Below, one piece after another: positions 22,190-34,744 of a stretch of DNA of 64,000 bases. The translations under genes were made by a program, and so were the position numbers. Position 1 is the first letter of the stretch. Each line of letters opens with the position of its first letter. The stretch is from Hyalella azteca (lineage: Eukaryota > Arthropoda > Malacostraca > Amphipoda > Hyalellidae): the NCBI RefSeq assembly GCF_000764305.2, contig NW_025940754.1, positions 1-64,000 of the forward strand, given 5' to 3'. The notes below the pieces were generated by a model. The model was not told the DNA's origin and made no database searches. It worked only from the letters and a program-made list of their open reading frames with translations.

Positions 22190-25100
22190 TATATTCGCCG
22201 ACGAGCTTGCGAAATATCAAATTTTCTGTGTTATCTATGAACCTTGCACAACACTACTCTCTTATTACTTATAGCGGCAGGATGGTCGGAAGTTCCAACG
22301 CCAATAATTTTGGCCAATAAAGCCAGCCTTATCCTCCACATTCTAGAAATTGAACAACATTCACAGATTCGTCCAAATTCTACCTAGATTTGAATTTTTC
22401 ATGTCATTAATAACATTTATTGTTTCAATTAATCAGCCTCACCTTAATTCACTTCAAAGTATATTGTTCTAGTTGATATCGATTATAAGCATTATGATTG
22501 TATATATTGTATTGCGTATATTTTCCGTAGTGACAGGCGAACCTTTTATTTCCATAAATTGATGTAGCGCCAAAGAAATTGATCCGCTGAAATCAAACTC
22601 CCCTTGACGAATAATTTTGACTGAAAGTCTTGGATGCTGGTATAAAGATCAGGTCGTTAAAGCCGGATCAGAAGCTGACGAGATACACAGAGGTTAGGGA
22701 AATGCTTAGTTGAAATACAGCAAGCCTGTTTTATTGCTCTCGGTTACAGAGCTGGTGATCAACTGAACAGGAGAAAAATTTATCTAAGCAGGTTGACAAA
22801 AAATGAGCCTATTTATTTAGTGTGCTAAATCAAGGAGTAGGGATGGTTGCTACACTGGACTTCGTAGAACATGACTGAGTCTCGACTATTATATACCTAT
22901 TTTATGAATAAGTTAGTTTTTATTTAAATAGCTACGTAAATCACATCTTCGTCTGTGTAGGTGTGGCAGAAACACGTAGAAGGTGCGGTAAAAGCAAAAT
23001 AACTAAAACTTTCCGATATTTTACAATTGTTTCCTCGTAATTGGAGGTTGCATTGCATTTCATTAATTCTGAATATTGAGTGACTATATAGCAGGTTAGG
23101 GTGGCGTTACTCCAGCTTGATAATATTTGCAATTTTTAAATACTGTTATTCCCGTTATACTTATTATAATTTTATGTACTCAAATCCAATTATTACCCCA
23201 TATAAGCCTCATTTAATTAAGAAGATAAGACTTCCATTTGACTCGCATTTAAAAATGTGGAAAAACAATTTTGAGTCTTTTTAATGAATTTTTTTCATTT
23301 ACTAATTAAAAAAAATGAGGAAAATAATATTTCAATCATTGATCATTGATTGCCACTAAGGCATTCTCATGCACTAGCTCTATTAAACGCGTTTAGCGTA
23401 TTTGTTTAGAACTTAACTTCACTTGTATCAATAAAGAGGCAGCAAACTTTAACGCTGTATTTTAATATTTAAAATAAATTGTATTTATGTTATAATTTAC
23501 GATTCAGGAAAAATCATTCTCGTGAAAATTTTAAGAAACTCCAGCGACCTCCTGTTATTATTTTATTATGTGTTTGAAACGTGGAACAATTTTACAGCAT
23601 TACTCCTTTTCAATTGATGCGTACAAATTTCACAGAATTACTCTCTTTCAACTGATGCGCCCAAAAAATACAATTTATTGAGGTGTGGAGGTGCAAGTGG
23701 GAATTTCGATGCATGGAATAAAAACGAAAAAAAATAACCCGAGAGCATAAAATTGAACTACTGCATATTTTAAAAATTCTCTGCAAGTGTAGCGTAAATT
23801 TCTTCTCTGGTTGACTTCTGTTGTCAATAATCCATGATCCCCAGATGGCGAAGATTGCCTTAGAGATTCCAATAAACTTAATAATTATAGGATCAATAAT
23901 TCAGAATACTATAATTAGAATAATTCAGTATCAAGAGATAAAACCCGGCACGTCAATTTATTAGGTAAAACTTTTCGCCAAACGCGTATTTTTAATTTTG
24001 ACTCGTTAATAATTTATCATGCATTTTAAAATTGACTATACGGAGCTTTTTCATCTTTTGTTTGGTCGTTGCCGGATAGCACTAAATCTGTTATATGTTT
24101 TTTGCGATGTTTTGCCTATTTTTTAGAAAAAATCTCACGTGAAATATTTTATATATTTATTTAAATTTTAAAGTTCTGCGACTCTAAAATGAATTTTTTT
24201 AATATAAATGAGTTTTTTTAGTTCTGCCTATCATAACATGTCGCACTCACAATGGCAATGAGATGGAAATTATTTTATCAATAAATATTTTAAACCATTT
24301 ACTTTATTTCATTTTGATCATTAGTCACATTTTTAACAGATTTCGAAACCGAAATCTGTTAAACATAATTGAACATTAGACATAACAACATAACATTTAA
24401 CATATAAAATGATATTCGAAGACGAAAGAGAACGTATACGTAGAAAGGTGTCAAGCCAGAAAATATAAACTATTGTAATATCAACATCGAACACTACAAA
24501 GTATCGAGAGAAGAAGAGTTCACTACCATTTCATAGGGTATCGTTTATCTAACTTCTCTTGATTGAGATAAACTCAGCAGTGAACGACAGTACATTGATA
24601 AGTGAACTCAGTGAACTCAGACACAATCTCTACTGAGAGACTGTTTCTGAATCAGCCTCACAGAGATTGTTTTAAAATATAAAGTAAACTTAGAGATTGT
24701 TTTTAAGCGTCATGTCACGAGTACAATAAAAACCTCAAAACACACCAACAACCTGGACCAAGTGTCTCTGAAATAAAATTTCTACAGAGCAATAAATTTG
24801 TCGGCAGTTTTCGTGAGTGGCATTTTGACAGAAACTTTCACCATGACTGCATTGAAAAATGAATTTGAATTTTATTTAACTTCGAAACCTCCGGCCTCAT
24901 TTATCGCACTGGAAAAAAAATCCTCCAAGACTGTGATCGTGGAAATGCTGTGCTTTTCCACGCCGCGGATCAAATAAGATTTTTATGTAATACGAATCGT
25001 TTAAACGATTCTTATCACAAAATTTTTTCCACATGCGGCATGCCTAATAACAATCATCAAAGAAGACTCAAATATAACTAAATAAGTCGAATGGAAAAAG

Positions 25101-28100
25101 TTGTTATTCTACCTATTTTATAATAGTTTTTTTGTCAAATATGAGGCAAAACCTGCACACGACCGACCAGCGTGTTAAGGTCGATGTGATGATGATGTAA
25201 GCAGTCCGAGCTATGTGATGTATTCTATAGTATGAGCTACGTGATAAAGAGTTTGAAAAATTGAAAGAGTTATTTATCAATATTTTACATTTCACTGAAA
25301 CTTAACAACCGTAGGAGCCGCAGGATATTTTGTGAGTCTCTTTACAATTCAAATGATGTATTGTTCTTTGCGCGAATAACAATTCATTGTTATGCTTTCA
25401 ATCAACTTCGTAAAATGAAAATAAACATGACGAAGTTCAATTAAGCTGTAACAGCATGAGCAAAACGACCAGAGGTTGATAGCCTGAGGTCACGTAAACT
25501 TTACGACAACTTCCTTACAGCTCTGTAAGGCAGACCTGCAGGCAGCATCTCTTCATTACGACGTAAACTTTGCTCACAACTCTCGCAGTTTGGCTTAAAC
25601 CTGGCGACCGCAAAATCAAAACGTGTCGTAATTTAGATCCGCTTGTAAATAGTTTTAAATATTTCATACATGCATGCTTTTTTCCCTGCTTGTATCTCTC
25701 CGACTCATATTTTAAAAACTTTATGGCATTTCAATTCGGACTAATTTTGAAATGGAAATAAATTTTTTAAATCTCAGCGGTGTTTTGGCCTTTTCGCTTT
25801 CGATGCCAAATTTTCGTTCCCGTTTTCCCATTTTCGCTACACCGCGGTTGGTTTTCCGGAAGCCTTGGACGCAAGATTATCGGACTAACGGATCGACATT
25901 GAAAAACATTTTTTCGAGACAGAGAGAAATAATATCCTGCAAACTATGTTTAAAGTGTTTAAAATATCATGAATTAACAGGCATCGAGGAACGCAGGCCA
26001 ATATTTACGATTCGTATTTCATTAAAAAATTATCATTCGTGTGATACAACCGTTGCTCCGTGTCTAACAGAAAAAAATATAAGAGCTTTTTAACTTTTGC
26101 GAACGTGTAAGTAAGGAAAGGATCCTGTAGTACAGAAATTATGGCTTGCCTCAGATTGTAAAATTTTCAAATGCATCATAACTGTGCAAATAAATAACTG
26201 ATATGCGTTTCCTGGTTTGCAACGTGGTAAATAAATTCAAGGTATGTTGGAAAGTAGAGCTTCTGTAATATCTGCCTGTAGCATCCGGATAATTATTTTT
26301 CATTGGATAATGCCGGTGCCGTTTATCTCAAAACTGAGAACTTAAGTTTGTCTGCAACCGTAGTTGCCTCATTAGCGGAGTTTTTGGGCCCATGATTCGT
26401 AACTTTAAGCGAGCAAAGTCAGGAAACTTGAGCCACAAAACGACGACTTTCCTAGGCTGGTTCGGCCTCTCCGAGGTCAAAGTTTAACGCTACGCAAAAA
26501 CTTTCAACAAAAATGAAACTCGGGGCCAGAGTCTGAGATTGGACCGATAGTACAGATTGAAGCGTGAATGCCAAATGCGACAACGAAAGCTTCTGGGTAA
26601 CGAATAACAGAAAATGACTGTTTTGTTGTATAGATAAGCAAGTCAATTTACTTAATAAACTACTAAATAACAGTTCTTCTGCTGAGTTAAGCAAGTAGAT
26701 GTTAATTTGATTATGCAATTTAGCAGGCAAATAACGATTTTCTGGTTCAGTAAAGCGCCTGCATGATGATTTCGTAATAAAATTAGGCAGACAATTAATG
26801 AATTGTCATTTGAATAAAGCAAGTATATGGTGAATTTTTAAAGCTGAGCATGAAGGCATAGGAACGTCGTTTGTATTAAATTGAATTAGAAGGAAGTGCG
26901 GCTTGCTGGGCACGAGGGTGATGATTATTTTTTATAGGTGAGATAAGAAATGACTTTGATCCGGAGTTCGGGAAGGTGACGAACTTTTTTCTAAAATAAA
27001 AGTCAGACAATCGTTTTTCATCGAGTGCCGCATATTATGATTATTTGAAGTAGCAATAGAAGAAAAGACGGCGATTTAATCCAAATATCGGCAAGAGGAT
27101 GACTTAATTGAGCGGAACGCGAAAGTCGCACATTTTGTAATGAAGCTGAGGCTTCATCGGGTTCGTTCTTGTACAAACGAACCCGATGTTTGTACCCGAT
27201 GTTTGTACCTTGTACAAACTCCCTGCCAATGGCACCAATTTATTTAAATCTCAATTAAATGAGAAATAAGTAACGTTGATAAGTCATTGGACAAACACAA
27301 GGTCACAGAACAAATTGGGTACACGAAGGTCCGATAACACCAGACTGGGCTCGTTGTCTTCCAATTCTCAATATGATTTTCAACCACATTAATCCTAAGC
27401 TTTAGAACCAATCTTCAAGAATTCAAGAATGCTAACCATTGATATGCACACGAATCCTGAAAAACCTAATATTAATATACACGTAACCAACGATACAGAA
27501 TTTCACGTTTTATACCGTATAAACATTTATTCCACCGACTAACAATATGTCATCTGTTACCAATAATATGTCCTGTTACCAACAATGGCAGCGCTCGCCA
27601 GCTCAAAACCTATACGTGAATGAGAAACACTGGCCAGTTGACGATGCTCACAAATGGGCTGCTTATCACATGAATGCTGAACCGAGCTGAAAAAGTGAAC
27701 CGAGTGTGCCTTCTAAATCTGATTCACAAAATACCCATTTGTTAATAACGGATGTTTGTCGCACACCTTACGATCATAGAACGCGTCATTTTCTATCGCA
27801 AATTGAAAGTTAAATTTCATACGCAAGCCGGCCTAAAGAAAGTTAAATTGCACTTGTGAATGCATGAAGTTAGGAATGCATGGCCTTGGAATGTTAGAGC
27901 CTGGGAATGCTTGAGCCTGAGAATTCATGTGCATGGGAATGCATTTAGTCCGAGAATGCATCGTACAAATAATGTTCACATAGTCGAAATTACAACCGAA
28001 ATTAACTTATGGAAGATAAAGCAACGAGATATAAACTAGAGATGATGAACATGATGGATAGGAAATTTCAAGCTGATCATAACTCGGGGACCTATTCAAA

Positions 28101-28180
28101 CTGATCTCGGTGTGAAACTATACACCCATTTAGATCGGATATAAGTATTAAAATCACTTGGCTGCTTAAGTCGCAAATTT
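22190..28180. other. Arm A inner part, non-coding
   Basis: Largely AT-rich, with several strong inverted matches to arm B (22.2, 23.6-24.1, 24.4-24.7, 25.3-25.6 and 25.8-26.0 kb). Small palindromes: GAATCGTTTAAACGATTC near 24986 and CGGGTTCGTT/AACGAACCCG at about 27157-27184. 27850-27970 is a degenerate GGAATGCAT array mirrored by 39.2-39.5 kb. Short open frames here show no recognisable domain. Confidence 0.5.
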
Positions 28181-28181
28181 A

Positions 28182-28503
28182 CCAGGAATTTAAAAGTAAA
28201 GAAAATAGCCAAAAAGTTCACCATTTCTTATAAGCGAAAACGTTTCGGAGTCCAGCTCCATCGTCAGTTCAACATGTTATCTCATCGTCTCTACATGTTA
28301 TCTCATTTTTATCTCTGTTATCTTCGATTTTAGTTCTATTGTCCTCAAGTTTAGGTGAATTGTTTGAATATGAATATTAGGCTACTAATTGTTTGTACAT
28401 GTGTTCTAGGTTTTGAACTGACGATGGAGCTGGACTCCGAAACGTTTTCGCTTATAAGAAATGGTGAATTTTTTGGCTATTTTCTTTACTTTTAAATTCC
28501 TGG
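28182..28503. mobile_element. MITE, 322 bp, TA target site
   Basis: Perfect or near-perfect inverted repeats of about 91 bp (about 28182-28272 and 28413-28503), starting CCAGGAATTTAAAAGTAAAG, flanked by TA on both sides (28180-28181 and 28504-28505). The 140-bp centre is AT-rich without coding capacity. Size, inverted ends and TA target fit a Tc1/mariner-derived MITE, but its ends do not match either Tc1 element in this window. Confidence 0.85.
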
Positions 28504-28509
28504 TATACA

Positions 28510-29549
28510 CCCATTGTATTATTCGCGAGTCAGGCTCAGCAGAGATTTAAGCTAAATCTTCAGATTTAAGCTAAATGTATGTTATATAGATTAAGACGAA
28601 GGCAGTTCGCTGAAAGAGATAGATGCACAAGTAGGTCTGCAGTATCTTGGTGCTCCGCCAATTATGTATGAGAAGGCTTTGGTGTTTGAAGTACACTCGA
28701 GACGATTGTATGTGGGCGGAAATTTATTTTTCCTGAAATAAATTAAACAGATTGTGAAATATTGATTAATGATAGAGGCATGTTTGCATGTTGGCAGTAA
28801 GAGAAAAATTAATTTTTCAAGACTCTTTTCGAGCAGCAGGGATAAATTACTGTAATTACCATAACAATTTTTTCCCATCATCAGCCACGTGAACCACTTC
28901 AGAACTTAGAAGTGTGCTTCAGAATATAGGGAGAGCGCCCACCCTCGGCGGTCGCCCGGCCAAGTTTATGATCCTTTAATATTTTCATACAGAAATCTTG
29001 TCTGAATAAAGCTTTTAGATATCAGCTTGTCATTTTTAATACGCACTCGTTTGTTGCCGCTATTTTTTATTTAAATAATTTATATATAATTGATCACTTC
29101 TGTATTAATATACTTTCTATTAATAACTGTGATTCACTGATAATATATATAATTAGTGCTGTTTTCTTGAAAATTTTGAGCGGAAAAGTATTTTTTCCGA
29201 AGTTGTCAGAAAATTGTCATTATTTCATTTCTTATGGTTAATTATTTGCTCTTGAATTCTTAGGTTATTACCACTATAGTTCGGAAAAGTAGCACTAAAA
29301 ACTCTTATTTGGTATAATTGAATGCATATAATAATCTGCTCTCAATTTAATTTTGAGCTAATCGAGTTTCTTAACTCAATATTAATGATTCTTTTGCTCA
29401 GCAACTCAATACTGACAACAATAATCCAATATAAATGGCTTATTAGTATTTTTCAATTAATATCCTCGCTTAAATATGCTTTAAACCTGTGACAATATCA
29501 CTAATTTGTATCGCATGCACGCTCCGAGAAAAATTCATTAAAATCATCA
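28510..29549. other. Arm A near the axis, non-coding
   Basis: 28850-29030 matches arm B 35430-35600 inverted (shared CAGCCACGTGAA, CACTTCAGAAC and CCCGGCCAA). The remainder is AT-rich and unassigned. Confidence 0.5.
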
Positions 29550-30070
29550 TCTCTTCCCCTGTGATTTTTTCTCATATGCAGATTTTTCGCGCCGCGCGCA
29601 ACATGATGCGCAGTTGTTTCGCGCTGCCAAAGGCAGGTCTTATTCAATGGCATTTTTTTAAGCCCAGTAAAGGCGTTCTTTACGAGGGCAGACCACTCCA
29701 GAACGGCGGGAGTTAAGACCTGCGTAAAAACATATAACTCAGTACTCGCTGCAATGAGTGACATTGAGCGCATTTCTCGTCGACGAAAACATGAAGTCAC
29801 GGACGAACAGACGGACGGACAGACGGACAGACAGACGGACGGACGGACAGACGGACATGGCGAGCACAATAGTGCATTTTTTTCATAAATGATAAAATTC
29901 GCTAAAAAGAATCGCTGTAGTGCAGAGAATTGCTGCGCTACAGCAGCAATTCTCTGCGCAAAGAAATGCGCAGAGAATTGCTGTCGAGCAACGGGGAACA
30001 GGGTGACGATGTAGCGACCACTAACATGCAAACATATTCTAGAAATGCACGGATGTCGAGATTAAATTCC
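29550..30070 (+). repeat. Innermost anchor of arm A
   Basis: Shares TTATTCAATGGCATTTTTT, AAAGGCGTTCTTTACGAG and GTCGAGCAACGGGGAA-like phrases with inverted arm B sequence at 34465-34740. It is interrupted by the SINE-like copy at about 29732-29912, which arm B lacks. The palindromic phrase GCAGAGAATTGCTG alternates strands three times at 29933-29985. Confidence 0.85.
29732..29912 (-). mobile_element. SINE-like dispersed element, copy 1
   Basis: Contains ATAACTCAGTACTCGCTGCA, CGTCGACGAAAACATGA, an expanded GACGGACGGACA array and GCGAGCACAATAGTGCATTT. The same order occurs at 54034-54176 and inverted at 59305-59450. It is absent from the matching position of arm B (about 34570), marking it as an insertion. 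Class is uncertain: no tRNA-like head or poly-A tail is evident. The strand given treats copy 3 as forward. Confidence 0.8.
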
Positions 30071-30079
30071 GATAGGTTT

Positions 30080-31249
30080 CGGTTCCACATTGTAAGAAAT
30101 TATCCAGTTTAACGTAAGACTGCCGATGATCAGAGCGACGGTCGGGACTTTTTCTATGCTATGGCTATTACCTCGTTCACGTCCGATCGTTTATTTATTA
30201 TTATTGTTTGGTTCCTGATTAAGTTGATTGTATCTCAAAAGTTGGTTGAGTGATCTTTAGTTGATCTATAGTCGTAACAAAAGATTTGGCGGTTATATAA
30301 GGTTAGATGCGCGTCAACGACGTCAACGGCAAATACCTATTAGTGCATGCGCATTATAGCGATTGCCAATTGTTGTCAGAAGCAAAAATTTGTCGCCAGC
30401 AATGGAAAACTACGATTATTATAAATGAGGTTAGCATCATCTCAAATTCACGGAACGCTCTTTTACTGATACAATTCTTCGCAAAATTCATTTTTTCTCG
30501 TTGAGCGAACTCGATGAAAATATTTTCTTAAACAATATTCTCATTTCGGCCAGAATAAAACGATATAACAGCAATGAAGTGATGTATTTGCTCATATTTT
30601 TAAAAAATTCTGATTCAAATTCTGAACATTTCTAATCAATGGCGACTTTGAACATATTTTTTCGCACAAAAGTTAGAATAAAAATACTCTTCAGATTTTG
30701 TCATCTGCTGGCCTCCAGGACTCTTTGTTATGCATTAAAAAATTATCAGAGCCACATCGCTTCCTTGTTTGCCTCGGAACATCAACAAATTTCTGGGGTA
30801 ATAAAGTGAGGCAATCTTCAGACCTCCAAATTCCAAGGAAATTTCAGAGGTTTTTGGGGTATCTTCTTGTGGCATCTCGTCCAAATTCCAGAGACTTTGA
30901 GGAGGTGAAATGGATTGATCGACAATTTTTTAAGTTGTTCGAGCTGGAACAGAAATTTAGTTCTTTAGTTAGAAGTATAAGTTTCTAAGTTTAGCCTAGA
31001 AAAGTCTTAAAAAATATTGGATCACGTCATTTTGATATGATCGATCTCCAGCCTTTAATTTTAATATTGCCAAAAGTTAGAAAAAGTTTTCTTGTGTTGA
31101 ATTAAAATTGAGCTAAAACATTTATTATTTATTTATTATTGCTGGATACAAATTGCATTAAATTATTTAATCAATTCCATATTCAACCTGGGAATAGGGC
31201 CTTTGATAGCGCTTTTGCTTGTTTCCCTGGGATTGAATTAACAGAGTCA
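30080..31249. other. Spacer between arms, first part
   Basis: No counterpart in arm B seen. A 96-codon open frame at 30698-30988 shows no known domain and is probably chance. Confidence 0.4.
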
Positions 31250-31768
31250 ATTTATAAGATTATTTTTCTACTTAATTTGCAGGATCGGTTTTCAATAATG
31301 GCTAAGGCCTAATAAGAGAGGATCTCAGGGGCAGAAAAGTGGGTGGTAAGGAAAGACGATCCGAGATCGTGCTCAAAAATGCATCCAGTCGTCTCTTGGA
31401 CGTCTCAAGGGTGAACTCCCCCCCCCCTCCAAGCTCCTTCGGTAAGATGCTAACAGCCTCGTACACGCCTCAGAGAGAGACAGGTCTGATCTGTGGGTGC
31501 AGAGCGGTTGTTTAACGTGGGTATCACCTAAAGTCTAAAGTCTCCCCTCCTTTCTTTGTATATTGTCACTATTTTGGCGATCTCTCTTTCAAAGTTAGTA
31601 GCCAGTTCGGTTATTATCTTCCTACAGTACAGTATGATATATCTCTCTCTTCTCCTCTCTGAATAGATCCAATACAGATAGATATGAGAAATCATTCTTT
31701 AAATAAGAAGATATAAAATTTAGAGGAAGCTCACGTTGCGACGTAGTCGTGGGTTCTGTAGCTCATGT
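31250..31768 (+). repeat. Dispersed module, copy 2 of 3 (in the spacer)
   Basis: TTGCAGGATCGG, AATAATGGCTAAGGCCTAAT and GGGTGGTAAG match 10390-10480; GAGGAAGCTCACGTTGC at about 31722 matches 10490. About 370 bp of extra sequence, including a C10 tract near 31420, separates the two parts here. Confidence 0.8.
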
Positions 31769-31893
31769 ATTAGGGACTGTAACTCTGGTATTAGGAACTG
31801 TACCTTTGGTATTAGGGACTGTAACTTTGGTATTATGGACTGTAACTTTGGTATTAGGGACTGTAACTTTGGTATTAGGGACTGTAACTCTAA
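31769..31893 (+). repeat. 21-bp minisatellite, about six copies
   Basis: Same TTAGGGACTGTAACTYTGGTA unit as 10514-10753, mostly with a CTTTGG variant. Confidence 0.92.
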
Positions 31894-31899
31894 TATTTG

Positions 31900-32790
31900 A
31901 AATTATCTACTCAACGGTACTTTAACTTAGGGTCATTAAATGTTCAACAAGCTTTTAAACTTTTCCCCTCACCCATTCTTCGCAATTCGCCCTAACTCAA
32001 TCGGAATTTTTGCGATCAAGTATATAGTTTGGCACCGATGATTTTAATTTCAATGTAACTCCAGATTTGCGACAGGAGATATATAGGTTTGTCCAATTTC
32101 ATGCTGCATGGAGGATGATTTTTTTAGCTTCACCGGAGTTTATTTTTTATATTTTATAGCTGTGCGAAATGTGATATTTTCCCACTCCCTGGAAGTTGAT
32201 TTTTCCATTTCTCAGTTACTCAGGAGTTAATTTTTTCTATTTACTTGCTTAATGAAGCATTATTTCTTTCTTTTCTAGCTACGTTGAAACTTTAAATGTT
32301 TTCTCAGAGGGTCCCAAAAGCCACGGCGACTCGTATGTTCAGCGGGCGCCCTGAATCCATCACAGCCTCATGTCGACGTCGTCAGGCGAGCCACGCTGTT
32401 TAATTGGGTGACAATGTCGCTCAAATGGCCGTAAATAAGCGTACTTCTTCGACGTTATATGTCATGTAATTTGAAAGTTATTTGCTCCTGGAATAAAACT
32501 GGAAACTTCGGCAAAGTGATCAATTAAGGGTTGACCATTTGAAATTGTGCAGTTAAACTCAGCTCGTCATCCTCACATACCCAGGAAAGACTTCAAAACC
32601 AAAATATATCATAACATGATTATATTCTTGCTGGTGTACAGAACTCTATTTTCGATGCTTCCTTATTCTCGTTTACGACATCGACGACTGCTTGATGATT
32701 TACCATCCACGATATCTCAATTACAGTATTGCATGTTACTAAAATAAATAGGTTTTTGCTACTTGATATCCCAAGTCAGAGTAGCTTGGA
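31900..32790. other. Spacer, unassigned
   Basis: No gene or repeat recognised. Confidence 0.4.
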
Positions 32791-32793
32791 TAT

Positions 32794-32937
32794 CATGTAG
32801 ACGTATAGACGGTATAGCTTAGTAGCATGTAGCCGTATAGCTTAGTAGCATGTAGCCGTATAGCTTAGTAGCATGTAGCCGTATAGCTCAGTAGCATGTA
32901 GCCGTATAGCTTAGTAGCATATAGCCGTATAGCTTAG
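32794..32937 (+). repeat. 23-bp minisatellite, about six copies
   Basis: Unit CATGTAGCCGTATAGCTTAG followed by TAG. The first copy is diverged (AGACGGTATAGC) and the last has ATAGCC. Confidence 0.93.
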
Positions 32938-33433
32938 TTTTACCTGTTTAGCTTTGCTGGGCGTCACCCGCGCGCTGACAAATGACCGCCGATATTTCCC
33001 TGAGGTGTCTTCTGTCTCTAAATTCCTGACACTATGTGACCATAGACAGCACTAGGCCACCCGAAGGAGACATTATTCCTATAATATTTATTTCTAAAAT
33101 ATATATGGATAAAAAACTGTCGAAAACTTTGTATACGAACCAAATCAGTACAAAAATGAATAATAATATTAAGATATGAATAAATGTCCATATTAAAAAT
33201 AAAATAAAACACTAGTAAAATGTTTGTGATTATGCATTATGCCAGCTGTGAAATAGAAGATTTATAATGTTTCTGTTCTACCCGCCCTCTTGACATTTCA
33301 ACGCACGATAGCATTCAAAAGGGTAGCAACCACGTCAACGATTTTCAGAAGCTGTTATTCGTTGCCACGGTTGAAACGCGAGCCGAGCGCGGCAAATGAT
33401 ACGCGACTCACAGAAGCGGCGACCAGCCACTCT

Positions 33434-33605
33434 ACGATCCAGCGGATATTGTACATGGGTTACGATTTTTCGGCACAACCGGAGGGAGGCGTTCGGATAT
33501 TGTACGAGACGAGGCAGGAGGATATTACGACCTTGTACGCAATCGAGGGGAGGCGGATATTGTGTAGGAGTTGCAATCTCTGTACGTAACCTAGGAGGGG
33601 GGGTA
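33434..33605 (+). repeat. Degenerate repeat around GGATATTGTAC
   Basis: CGGATATTGTAC, GGATATTACGACCTTGTACG and GCGGATATTGTGTAGG recur with GGAGG linkers at roughly 45-55 bp spacing. The overlapping open frames on both strands at 33290-33640 are most likely by-products. Confidence 0.6.
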
Positions 33606-34460
33606 CATTGGCTCTGCGTGATCACCTGATAATATAACATGAAACCAAGTCTGAACTTATTGTTTACGACCCTTTTGAATAACGATCTACGTTCTCGATT
33701 GACAAAATATGGTATACCATCGAATTAGGAATAATTGAGAGTTGAATAATTCCAGACGTGCTGTTGAGCATGCAACTTCAAATTTTAAAATGATTCAAAT
33801 TAACTACGACCGTCACACTTCCAGTGATGATCGTTTATGCAGGTTTCATGTCTATACACGGCATAATAACCTTGAAACATAGATTGATATTATCGATCAA
33901 CTTTGTCTCAAGATCATAATAATGACACGCATTTTAGTGCCTTTTAGGATATGTTCTTCATTTAGGTTTGCTTACTCTTGATGCCTCTTAAATTCCTTAG
34001 TATGTGCCTATCGCTCGCCATGTGTCTTATAGTGGTGGCGAATCAGTCTTCGAAAAGAGCATAATTTTACTCACTAATTCGTGCTACCGACAATCTGGTA
34101 AACGAAGCACATTTTTGCAGCCAGTTTTCTAATAGTTTTTACGTCGAACTTTCGAAAGTTTTAATGGCAAGTGCGCTCCGTATCATTAGTTTGTAACAGC
34201 CAGGCAGGGAACTATTTAATTCCTGATATATTACATGAATATATTTTTTTAAAGCTCTTCTCACGGTTTCGTACGCGGAAATAGTTGGGAAACTATCTAA
34301 GCATTCTATTTTGGTGATATATACTTTTGGTCGTTGATGACTTAGGCCAAACGCAAAATTTAAAATGAATAAATCGATTACAAATATTGTTCGCACATCA
34401 ATTATTGGCAAGAAATAGACTTCCATTGCCTAGAATAAATTGATAACATCGTAGCTTAGT
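33606..34460. other. Spacer, last part, unassigned
   Basis: No recognised features. A 95-codon minus-strand open frame (34139-34426) has no known domain. Confidence 0.4.
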
Positions 34461-34744
34461 GCAAGCCTTCGTCTTGTTAGCGACATTTTTTGATGATAAG
34501 TTTGAGTTTTAGTGGTTGATAATTGGTTATCCTTTCCCCAGTTGCTCGTCAGCAACGACGCTTAGACCGTTTTTTCCTGCATGTAATAAACTCCCGACGT
34601 TCTGGAGCGGTCTGCGCTCGTAAAGAACGCCTTTATTGGGCCTAAAAAATGCCATTGAATAAGGCTCGCCTGTGGCAGCGCGAAGCGACAGCGCTTCAGG
34701 TTGGGCGCACGTTGAAAAATCTGCTTAAGCGAAAAAATTGTCAG

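Larger units (their letters stand above)
5690..30070 (+). repeat. Arm A of a giant imperfect inverted duplication
   Basis: Blocks of this interval recur in reverse complement and in mirrored order between 34.46 and 53.41 kb. Anchors seen by eye (arm A with arm B): 5690-5990 with 53080-53405; 8700-9390 with 48200-48710; 10320-10480 with 47960-48080; 11600-11745 with 46000-46100; 13150-13400 with 44700-44930; 20440-20587 with 43845-43990; 22190-22400 with 43600-43845; 23600-24130 with 43080-43380; 24430-24680 with 41700-42780; 25320-25610 with 40770-41080; 25760-26000 with 40380-40650; 28850-29030 with 35430-35600; 29550-30070 with 34465-34740. The best blocks look around 90% alike, others much less. 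No recognisable cellular gene lies inside. Confidence 0.9.

Noticed and set aside
29501..30031. 176-codon minus-strand open frame with SVRPSVCLSVCPSVC
   Set aside because: The Ser/Val/Cys run is translation of the GACGGACA array inside the SINE-like element; the rest spans unrelated repeat pieces.
30698..30988. 96-codon open frame in the spacer
   Set aside because: No known motif and no mirrored copy; consistent with chance.
33290..33640. Overlapping open frames on both strands of about 100 codons
   Set aside because: They track a degenerate GGATATTGTAC repeat and have no recognisable domain.
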